Shown one piece after another: positions 15,101 through 27,100 of a stretch of 64,000 nt of DNA. This DNA is from Hymenopus coronatus. Lineage: Eukaryota; Arthropoda; Insecta; Mantodea; Hymenopodidae. Where the stretch lies: contig CM060883.1 of assembly GCA_030762935.1 (NCBI GenBank), positions 52,660,001 to 52,724,000 on the forward strand, in the 5' to 3' direction. The notes under the pieces were generated by a model. It was not told the origin of the DNA, ran no database searches, and worked only from the letters and a program-made list of their open reading frames with translations. The translations under genes were made by a program, and so were the position numbers. Position 1 is the stretch's first letter; each line of letters starts with the position of its first letter.

Positions 15101-18100
15101 AATATTCTGTAATAGTATGCAAGTGAATTAATAGACACCACTGTTGTCACACACTGTTGCTACAACATAATAAGTGAAATTTGTGTGGCTAACGGGGAAC
15201 ATTTAGTGGTAGTGAATTGGCATAAGACATTACTATCATGTCAATTCAAGGGGCAATCTATGCAGTTACTAGTTTTATCACAGATATTTCTTAACATCAA
15301 CATAAATGTTTGTAAAGCTATGTTTCCATCTAGTGTTCTAGATATGCTGAGGTTCCACAAGTTCACCATTGGATATGCATGGGTCTCAGATTATGGAAGT
15401 TCAGACGATCAGGAGCACTTTGGAAACCTCTTAAAATATTCACCACTTCACAATATTAAAGAGCCAGAAAACACTCAGGTCAGTGATTTGTTTAATGTAA
15501 GAATGCCTTGTTTTGAATAAGTAAAGAGTGACCAGAAAATTAATATTTCTCTCCTATTTCATGTTCAGCTATGAATTTCAGTGTATTAAATTCATGAAAG
15601 AGTCATACTTATGAGCATAACATTTAATTTTATTTAGAAAAGCACATTATGAATAAGTGTAGGATGCCTTTTAGGAGCCATATCTAAAGTTTGGTTTGCA
15701 ATGTTTTACAGAGTTTAGATATATTTGCATCACTTTTGGTAACCTAAGAGAACAAAATACAACATAGAAATCATGCTCATTTCATCCCCAGATGGCTAAA
15801 AAGTGAAAGAAAGACTCTCAAACATGACACAAGCCCATGTCTAATGATTAGAGGTGTATTCCATTCCACCCAAAACTTCAAGATTGAAGCTTCACCAGAA
15901 ATATATGTTTTGAGATCCCTTGAATCCAAATAGACGTTTTTAGAAAAACTACTGCATGTGTGTGTATGAGTCTGGGCTGAGAGAGAGACCATAACTGAAA
16001 AACAATGTGTGGGGCTCTATATCTGTGTACAGCATAACTCCAAAACAAAATGTCAGATAAAAGTTTTACATAAAAAACATTTCTAATGTTTTTGTTATCT
16101 CAAAATTTGCTCTAACGTTATGTCAAAAAAGTTATATGTTTAAGATACTTTCATGACAGATGAAATGTCTATCTCCAATTACCTGGGAATAGCCTCTGAA
16201 GTACTGTTCTTCATGGATGACTGTTATATAACAATAAACCATATAAGATAGACAAAATCTTACCACACAACAAAGTAGGCCCATTTAAAACACAGTATGT
16301 TCAAATCACTTTTTGATGGACTTAACCATTTTGGAATATTCCTCATTATTGATTTAAATTTTCCAATACTTATATTTTCCTCAAAGGGAGTGTAATTATT
16401 CTTTTTTCTTTTATCTTTTTCCATCATTTACAGAGTAAGTAGAGAAGGTATAGCATTCCATCCAAAAATTCAAGACTGAGATTTCACTGGAAATATACAT
16501 TTTGGAATTCTCCTAAATTCAGAAAAGTATTTTTAAATAAGATGTGTGTATGTATGTGTATGTGCATGCATGCAAGCATGCGTGTAAGAGAGAGGGAGGG
16601 AGACTAAAAAATGAAAAATCAGATAAATACTAAACTCAATATTTAAGTTCAGCATCTTCTGAGGATGCAACATGAAGTTAAAAAAAAAAAATACCACCTT
16701 CTGCACCAAACTACAATTTTCATGGAGCATTTTTCAAATATTTTGATTTTCTCAAAAAATGGCTGTAATGATTATGATTAGAATACCATATGCTTAAGAT
16801 ATTTTAATGACAAACGAAATGCATATCTTGCATTCTCTGGGAAAGTATCTGAAGTTCTCTTCATTCTTAATGGCCTTTTTTATAAATGGTAAACTGTAAG
16901 AGATAAACAAAGTCTTTCTATACCAAAGATTTAGGTCTTGTTAAAGCAACCAGTTTATATCTACTAAATTTTTATTGTGGAGATTATCATTTTTTGTAGA
17001 TATTCCCCATTTTTTGTTTACATTTTTCAATATTTATCTTTCTTCACCAATATGTAGCAAACAGAAAAGTGATCATAGACACATCTATTTAAAAGAATCC
17101 ATAAATGCCTCACTCTTAAATTTTAACAAGCAGAAAATAGCAGTTTTTTATAAGAACAGAAATTACAACTAAAATCACCATGCAGGCTTCATGAAAGCTA
17201 CATGATTCTTATATTAATTAACCAAAATTGGTGCCAGCATCAAATATATGACTACCGCTGGAAAACTTTGTCTATATAACATTCACTTGACAAAGATATG
17301 TCAAGAGAATAGAAAATAAATGTTGCATATAGCATGCCTTTACAATTCATATAATTTACATACATTATTCTAAACATGAACACACTGCCTATTTATCATA
17401 TTTACGATTAATGGCGACTGTCTCTTACATCCTCACTCTGTATAAATCAGCCACAACTATATGCCATTGTGACACCGCCTACTCTATCTCTACTTACTGC
17501 ACTCATACAATGCTAACTTTTCCTTAATTCCTAACTTCTAAAGCTTCTTGGAAGTTGATTACTGAGCCTGCATGGTGAATTGCACTTCTGTAATGAAAAC
17601 AAAAATGCTAATAAACCATAATATCTCTATATATAAATTGTAATACCCATTATTCTTCTTCATTCTCCACCACTGCCACCAGACTCTTCTGTAGACCATG
17701 ATGCTTTAGCCCATACTGATTGAGATTAAGAATTGCTAAATAATAATAATAGTCCTGATATATGGTGGACTTTGAGACAGTGATGTGTTTTAACAATTAA
17801 AATTTAGTTGAGTCGATTTTGTAACACTACATCACTTACTTTTTAATTTCGGAAAACATGTTTCAGAAGCCATGTGCTTCCATTGTCAATTCCTTTGGTC
17901 GACTACCGGTATTGCTTGCTGTGGTGGTTGTCTCTGTCCCTGGTGGTGGTTTGATGAACTTCTGTATGAGTAGATCGCCTGGCGGTATTTCAAAATTGAA
18001 AACCCGGTTCTTGTTTTTCCATATATATATGTTTTCCCAAACTTTTAATTCTGTCTTCCTTGTGATGTTTTTGAGGATTTTTGGGCTTCTATTTATAGTG

Positions 18101-21100
18101 TGTTTCTCTTTCCAAAAATGCCAAGCTACTGCAGATTTTTCTTCTTGTTTGAGTTTAATATTTCTGTGGTGTTCTTTTGCCCTGGTTTTTATATTTCTTT
18201 TTGTTTGGCCGATGTAGATTTTTTCACAGTCATTACAGCTGAACTGATATATTCCTGGTTTGTTTTCTTGTGGGATATCATCTTTTAATTTGGAATTTAA
18301 AATGTTTTTTATAGAGTAATTGTTTTTTGGGGCTAGAATGATGTTATGTCTTTTGAAGATCCTCTGGAATTTGTAGAAAGTTGTAGGGTGGTATGTAAAC
18401 TTCTTGTAGATCTTGTTTTCTTTCTGGTTTTGAGTGAGTGTGCTGACTTCTTTAATTCTCTTTCTATTTTTGGCTTTATTAACTTTTTTGTACACCAGTT
18501 CTGCCCGAAATCCATTCTCTGTAGCTATGTCCAAAATTTTATCAAGTTCACATTGGTATTCTGTTTTTCCCATTGGTACATTTACCAATCTGTGTGTAAG
18601 GCTGTTGAGTAAAGCATGCTGATGGGGAATGGGATTGTAACTCTTTTGTTTTATATAGCTGTTGGTGTGGGTAGGTTTTCTGTAGATGCCAAATGTAAGG
18701 TGATTATTAGTTTTTATGATTTTTAGGTCGAGGAATGGTAGTTGTCCATCACATTCCTTCTCCATTGTGAAATTTATAGACTTTTCTTGCATATTTAGGA
18801 GTTTTAGTGCGTCTTCTAGGTGTCTTTCTGGGACTATTGCAAAGATGTCGTCTACATATCGGTACCATATTTTGAACATCCAGGGGAATGCCTTTTTAAT
18901 CCTAGTTTCCATAGTGCTCATGAAGAGATCTGCTAATATAGGTGACAGCGGGCTGCCCATAGCTAAACCAGATGTTTGTTTGTAATATTTCCCGTTAAAT
19001 GTGAAAAAATTTTGATTTATGCACAGATTTGTTAATATGATGTATTCTCGCACTTCTTCTGTTGTTTTTCCTATTGCAAGTAACCAATTTTTGATGTGGG
19101 ATTGTATGCTTTCTGTAGGTATGCTTGGAAACAGAGCAGTAACATCAAAGGAAACTAACATATCGGTTTTTTCTAATTTTATGTCTTTAATTTTTTCGAT
19201 CAGATCTAGAGAGTTTTTTATACTTGCTGTTTCAAATTTAGGGAAGGAGGAGAATCTGTTTGTTAACCATTTTGCTAGATTATAAGTAGGTGCACTTATA
19301 TTGTTTATAATTGGTCTCATTGCATTTCCCGACTTATGTATTTTTGGAAGGCTGGCCTTCCAAAAATACATAAGTCGGGAAATGCAATGAGACCAATTAT
19401 AAACAATATAAGTGCACCTACTTATAATCTAGCAAAATGGTTAACAAACAGATTCTCCTCCTTCCCTAAATTTGAAACAGCAAGTATAAAAAACTCTCTA
19501 GATCTGATCGAAAAAATTAAAGACATAAAATTAGAAAAAACCGATATGTTAGTTTCCTTTGATGTTACTGCTCTGTTTCCAAGCATACCTACAGAAAGCA
19601 TACAATCCCACATCAAAAATTGGTTACTTGCAATAGGAAAAACAACAGAAGAAGTGCGAGAATACATCATATTAACAAATCTGTGCATAAATCAAAATTT
19701 TTTCACATTTAACGGGAAATATTACAAACAAACATCTGGTTTAGCTATGGGCAGCCCGCTGTCACCTATATTAGCAGATCTCTTCATGAGCACTATGGAA
19801 ACTAGGATTAAAAAGGCATTCCCCTGGATGTTCAAAATATGGTACCGATATGTAGACGACATCTTTGCAATAGTCCCAGAAAGACACCTAGAAGACGCAC
19901 TAAAACTCCTAAATATGCAAGAAAAGACTATAAATTTCACAATGGAGAAGGAATGTGATGGACAACTACCATTCCTCGACCTAAAAATCATAAAAACTAA
20001 TAATCACCTTACATTTGGCATCTACAGAAAACCTACCCACACCAACAGCTATATAAAACAAAAGAGTTACAATCCCATTCCCCATCAGCATGCTTTACTC
20101 AACAGCCTTACACACAGATTGGTAAATGTACCAATGGGAAAAACAGAATACCAATGTGAACTTGATAAAATTTTGGACATAGCTACAGAGAATGGATTTC
20201 GGGCAGAACTGGTGTACAAAAAAGTTAATAAAGCCAAAAATAGAAAGAGAATTAAAGAAGTCAGCACACTCACTCAAAACCAGAAAGAAAACAAGATCTA
20301 CAAGAAGTTTACATACCACCCTACAACTTTCTACAAATTCCAGAGGATCTTCAAAAGACATAACATCATTCTAGCCCCAAAAAACAATTACTCTATAAAA
20401 AACATTTTAAATTCCAAATTAAAAGATGATATCCCACAAGAAAACAAACCAGGAATATATCAGTTCAGCTGTAATGACTGTGAAAAAATCTACATCGGCC
20501 AAACAAAAAGAAATATAAAAACCAGGGCAAAAGAACACCACAGAAATATTAAACTCAAACAAGAAGAAAAATCTGCAGTAGCTTGGCATTTTTGGAAAGA
20601 GAAACACACTATAAATAGAAGCCCAAAAATCCTCAAAAACATCACAAGGAAGACAGAATTAAAAGTTTGGGAAAACATATATATATGGAAAAACAAGAAC
20701 CGGGTTTTCAATTTTGAAATACCGCCAGGCGATCTACTCATACAGAAGTTCATCAAACCACCACCAGGGACAGAGACAACCACCACAGCAAGCAATACCG
20801 GTAGTCGACCAAAGGAATTGACAATGGAAGCACATGGCTTCTGAAACATGTTTTCCGAAATTAAAAAGTAAGTGATGTAGTGTTACAAAATCGACTCAAC
20901 TAAATTTTAATTAATAATAATAGTATTTATTTCATCCAGTCTATCAATACATTAATTTTGGACATGTCATTACATACATATATACATTTATACAAAAGCA
21001 CATTTTATAGTTCATCGACATTGTATAAGCATCTGTTTAATAGAAATACCTTCAATTTCAAGTTAGATTTTCGTTTTGACACCTCTGCAACTGCTTTAAT

Positions 21101-24100
21101 TTCTGGAGGTAATTTGTTAAATAGCTTAATTGCGTGATATAGTACATCTTTCACATGTACATTTTTATTTACATTACATCTGTAATAGTTCATTTGCCTC
21201 TTGTATTGCATTCATACATTTTTTATTTGTTCGTACTTGTCTATTACAAACTCTCTGTAATGTCTCCCTGCATGATTCCCTGGCGTTTAAATTAAACATT
21301 ATTCTGACACTTTCTTTTGATATATAAGTGATCTGTTCATATGTGTTTTTGCAGCAGCCCCCCATATTTCAATCCCATAGATTAAATGTGGATAAATACA
21401 TCCATAATAGATGAATTTTAAAATATTAGGATTTTTATACTTGCTAAAATATCTTATTAAATATACAGACTTGCTGATGTTATTACATATGTAGTCAATA
21501 TATTTTGCCCATATTAACCGATTATCTACAATAATACCTAAAACTTCTTGTGTTTTCACTTCTTGTACAATATTGTTATTATCTTTTAGAGTTAAATTGC
21601 TGCTGTTATTCAACATACTCTATTGCATTATGGTGGTTCTACGCATGTTACACTGTATATTTATGGATTTAAAATCATTTAACAACACAGAAGTTGTTTT
21701 ATTGAGGGTTGCATTTAGGCCCTCTAAGGTTTTATTGCAGCACACAGCAGTGTGAAGTGACGTGACAACCATCGTGTGACATTTGCATTCCATGACCAAT
21801 CTTGAAAATAACACAAAGAATCAACCCTAATATTTCATGGCAAAGTAAGCAAAAACATCAAACAGATACACTAATGTCTTTATAAATCATTGCTTTATGG
21901 GTTACTAAAATAAAGTTTGATACACATTGAATATAAGATTTTCAGTGTGTTTATATTTATCCAATTATGTCTTAAGTCAGATTTAACAAACAGGCGTTAA
22001 AAGTTCTTATAATATGGTGTGAAAAATATGGCACTGGCTGTGGAGATAAGATCCATTTCCTCTTACAGAGTCTTCAGTCTTTTCTACTACTATCAGCCTT
22101 ATGCCTACTACAGAATGAACATTGTTCAGTTTAACCCCCCCCCCTGTTTATTGTAGATCAAGAATTTCCTTGCAACTAAGTTTTTATTTTGTTTGTTCAC
22201 TTCAATATTCTTTTAATTTTCTTCGTAGTACCCAGCAACCTTGCTCCTGACTGCTGATCATGATGATCGTGTGGTTCCTCTTCATTCACTCAAGTTCATA
22301 GCAACCATTCAAGAGAAGGTTGGGAGATCAAAAAAGCAGGTAATATGGCACATACGATAATTAAATGCAACATAGCAGTCTTTATTTAAGAAAGGAAGCT
22401 TTAGTATAGTACTAACTGGAATGCCCGACATTGCAAAGTGATTTCATGACTTAGAAAAGAGAATAGTATTTCAAATTTTGTTTGCCTATATATGTAAAGG
22501 TCAGTATGTATATTCCTTAGGCTTCTACAGGGTTTCATCATATCGACCAAAATCGGAAGTCATAAATATTAGGATAAGAGTAAAAATACTGTTCAACTGA
22601 CATCACAAATACCTAACATCACCTAAGGGGTATAAATATGTTTGAAGAGGTAATTTGTAGACTTAAATACAAATATCAATATTTATCCTAAATGACAAGA
22701 AAATGTTGCTTTAAAGACTATTTTCTGGGCTGTAGTGCTGTGATCATAGGCTAAAATCTAAATCAGATGTTTTGCCAACTTCTACAGTCCGCATCTTCAG
22801 TGGTAGTCACTGTAGAAGGTAAAGCTAGGATGGAGTGGAAAGCAGGCCATTTAGGAGAGGGGATGGGGTAACGCAATGCACAGGTGTGTCCAGCAGGTGA
22901 TTGAAGAACAACCAGCTGTTTGTTGACTAAAACTGGTTTCTTAGTCGTGCTTACCCTGTAACTGCCATCCTTTTTCACGTTGTTTAGATGTTGTTCAATT
23001 TCAGTAGCAATTTTAATACAGCAATTGCAGAGCCCATGTTTACAGAGACCCATAGAATACAATTTTAAAATACCTGGGGGTTGGCAAAAACAAAAGGACA
23101 TTTCAATCTTTTCTGGAGAAGAGTAATTGAAATTGAACAACATCCAAACTATATGAACAAGGACGGCGGTTACAGGATAAGCAATACTTGGAAACCAGTT
23201 TTAGTCAACAAACAATAGCTGGTTGACTTTTAATCGCGTACTGGACCCACTGTGCATTACCCGCTACCCACTCCCTCTCTTAAATGAAGAGAATAAATAC
23301 CCTGCTTTCCTCTCTATTCTTGCATTTACCTCCTACAGTGTCTGCCACTGAAGATGCTGACCACAGAAATTGGCAAAATATCTGGTTTAGATTTGAACCT
23401 ATGACCATAGTACAACACCCTGGAAAGTACAGTTTTTAAATATGATGACACTGGCTGTGAAAATAGCCTAAGATACTGTAAAGGTTGTTTTCTTTATTCC
23501 ATTCTGGAGTGATGATAATAGTCCTGCTCAAAAGGAGCAGAAAATCGAAAAATTTTCGGAGGAAGGCAATCTGGGGACTTCTGCACGAATGGAGCTGTTT
23601 TATAAATATTTTTGTTAAATAAAGATAAGATGTTCCCTTCATTATTTAAGGAATAGGCTGACATTACATTGAAAAAGATCTGTCATAAAGATATTTCATA
23701 AAACATCTTTATGAGATATTTGACAATCTAATGGTAAAACTTTTATGATAAAATGTATGGATAGTGGTTACCATTCATAAATCATTAACTATTGAAACAG
23801 CATAATGGAAAATAAATGGGCTGAATTATTAATAAAGCCAAAATGTTAATTTACAAGTATAAAGCTAACAAATTCCTTTTAAAACATGATGCATACAGAT
23901 TAAAGAAACTAAAATGAAACACAAGAAACATTTTTTAAAAGTTGCAAAAGCAATAAGCGCTGTCCAGGAAGGCTGTACAGCATAGGATATCAAGAAGCTT
24001 CTATAAGAATAATAAATTCAATGCTGGCTGTAAGAATATAAATACAATGTATAAGCAGCTCAAAATATTAGGGATATTTCTCCTTAAATATCTTAATTCC

Positions 24101-27100
24101 TGTATCATAAATTAATAAATGACAATTACTTAAAAACCATGCCAATATTTGTCAAAGAAAATGAAGATTGGTGTACCACAGGTTATAATGTTAGTTACAT
24201 AGCATGTTCTTCAGTGACTGTACTGAAATAGTGTCCTTTATTTCTTACAGATATAACTTAACCACACTGTAAACCATATATTAGAAAGAAACACTCCTGA
24301 CATTAAACATTTAATAGCAACACTTTTCAATTTATGGAAGTTTGTAAACAGGTTGTTATAAACATTCATTTGACTAAACAACACTTACTTGGGATTTTTG
24401 CTCAAATATGTTACAAAGGACTAGTATCCTTCATTTTCAACCTCCTTGTGGTGAAGCTGGTGATGTTGTAAGTGCAGTTGAACATCGCCAATTTCATCAT
24501 AAGGAATTAGTCGATGTCTGGTTGAAAATGAAGGAAACTAGTCCTTCGAAACATGTTCCTGCAAAAATCCCAAGCAAGTGTTGTTTAGTGTAATTAATCG
24601 ACTCTTCAAATAAATTTAATAACTATTTTCTCAGGATTGTTATAGTAAATATTTATCATACAGTGAATCTCAGGTACCATTGACGGGACCACTGCCATCC
24701 ACCCGTTTGGTGCCTGGTGCAACGAATCCTGATCCTGCGTGCCACAAGCAATTGCATTTCCGGCTTCTGCTATAAGTCATACACAAACACACTCAGTGAG
24801 GAAATAAACCTTGGAGTGAGTGGGTGTATTTTCATGTGTTCATACTGTGGTATGGTTGCGTATTCATTATGCAAGCATGTGTGTATTCCTGCAGAAAAAC
24901 TAAACAATCTAGGCTTAAATTTCCTAACAGACCATTTTCATATAGGAATACAATATTGCACTTTGTGGATTTATTTAACAAAACAGGTTCTGTGAATAAC
25001 AACAAAAGGCAACAAACCCGTCATGTTCTTACTGAGGAAAAACTTGATGAAATCAGTGTTGCCTTGGATCAATTTCCCCACTATTAACGTTTTCTAACAT
25101 CCAATCACAGAATCTGTACATTGTAATTGATGAGATATTGTAATCACATAAGGCTTTAACTTGAGTAATTTCATGGCTCTAAGAGCTGATGTTCTCAAAA
25201 TTCCTGTCTGCTGTGCTAAATACCCCAAAGATTTCCTAGGACTATGTTCCAAAGCAGCACTGATTTCGTCAAGTTTTTACTCAATAAGAGTTTTGCAGGT
25301 TTGTTGCCTTTTCTTGTTATTCACAGAAGCTGTTTCCTTAAACCGATACATGAGGTGCAATATTGTATTCCTACGTGGAACTGGTCTGTTAGAAAATTTA
25401 AGCAAAAGTTTTGTCTAGTTTCTCCTTATGAGTTCTTTGTCCTGAAAAATGTTTTAAACTTGCACATGCTCCCATAGTGAATGTGCAACCATACTGCAGT
25501 ACAAACATATGCAAACACACCCACTCATTCCAAGGTGAACTCTCTCATTTAGTGTGTATGACTTACAGCAGAAGATGCCAGAAATACATGAGAACTACCA
25601 AGCACTCGTAGCATGTAGGATCAGAATTTGACATGCCAAGCCCAAACTAGCAGGAGGCAGTTGTCCTGTCAATTTACCTGAGTCTCGCTGTAGTACCTGC
25701 CATGCTAGCTAGTTTCTCTTGATTCAATGTAAAATTGGCATTTAGTTTCATTTGCATATGTTTATATGTGGAGCATAATTCGTAACTCCTAATTCATAAT
25801 GATGTTATTCAGCTATGACCAAACATTTTTTATAGTCTAAGGTTACACTTATACCACAGATGAATGTTTTATAAAAGTTAGCTTTTGCAATCTTTTACTA
25901 AAAGTATTTGGCATAAAACTTTGACATAGATCTTTTACCATGTAAAGCTGGACATAGAAACACTCAAAACTACTTCAGTGGAAGAGGGCAGGAAAATGTC
26001 TGGTTGGAGGCAATTTTGACATTTTTCAACATGAATCAAGACTATTTTCTGAATTCTATTGTTAAATAGCAATGTTGTAAATATAAACCATCAAACTATG
26101 GGCAACGTGATAGTTTTGCATTTAAAGGGTAGTTTGGGATGAGGATTTTTTTTTCAAGTCTTTGTGTCGCATTTATGGGAGACATAGAAATTAAGTGCTA
26201 AGCTTGGTAATTAACAGTTTGTTTATTAGTTATCCTTCTTTCTCCCTCTCCCCCTCTACCAACCCTCACCCGTCTCTCACAACATTGCAATAAAATTTAT
26301 TGTAAAGGTGTAAAAAATTTTGCTTTTTGCGTTACAGACAAATCCATTGCTAATCCGAGTGGAAACAAAGGCTGGTCATGGAGGTGGAAAGCCAACAGCA
26401 AAATTAGTAAGTTCATTATTATTGAGGAAATAAAAATTTTCCTGAACTCAGATAAAAGAATCTACATCTTTTAAAAAGAAAATAATAAAGGTAGCAGTGT
26501 TTCTTGTCTTATGTTTAAACATATATAAATAAAACTGAAATGATTAGAACAGAAATGCTGCTGTTCAGGAAGGAGCATGGAAACCATTAACAAAATTAGC
26601 AGGATAAATAGATTTTAGTTTCATTTTTGTGGGCTCAGAAAAAAATAGTAAAGGAAGGAAAAAGTAAATGGGAAATGTCTTTAGTAATGTGACATCTGAA
26701 ATGCACAAATATTATACCAGGTATATTGCATATCTATGAGTTGATGTCAATGTCAATAGTTGATGTTGCAATTGTTTGGTTGATTGTTGTAGAGGACAGA
26801 AGGCAGAGGAAAATGTATTCTGTGAGCGAATAGCGATAAGCATTACATATATGAACTTGTAGATGGGAATGCATAATGAGCACATGAGCTTTATGCAGAA
26901 AGGTACCTGACAGGCAAATATTTGTGAACAAGGTTCATGAACATTGTCACAAATTCACCAACGCTTGAGAGAGACTGGCTCATTTGAAGGAATATTTTTG
27001 ATGTTCGGAAGATCAAAAGCCGGACAAAGCGTTGCTCATGAAGGATTTCTTTGTGGTGAAGATGTAAACTCATCAGATAGCACAAGATGCATTGTAGTTA

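Larger units (their letters stand above)
15479..22228 (+). other. PREP intron between exons e and f (contains palindrome)
   Basis: 6.75 kb, the longest visible intron. In order it holds two copies of the dispersed repeat (15849-16320 and 16434-17171), about 570 bp of unrecognised AT-rich sequence, the Penelope-like palindrome (17795-20912) and a LINE 3' end on the - strand (20925-21830). A CCCCCCCC tract follows near 22135. Confidence 0.8.
22340..26337 (+). other. PREP intron between exons f and g
   Basis: 4.0 kb intron containing three inverted structures: a Penelope-like pair (22723-23428), a hairpin MITE (24374-24588) and a mariner pair (24660-25692). A dispersed-repeat fragment lies at 26100-26210. 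23430-24370 shows nothing I recognise. Confidence 0.75.

Noticed and set aside
17863..20844. The two 502-codon ORFs read as complete proteins with an MYFWKA start
   Set aside because: The start codons and first residues come from reading across the palindrome centre into the other arm. The true element sequence begins at LPKIHK and lacks its N-terminal part.
17795..20912. Palindrome as a sequencing or assembly artefact
   Set aside because: An artefact hairpin would usually mirror flanking sequence too. Here the flanks differ and the symmetry ends at the element's ends. It cannot be fully excluded without reads.
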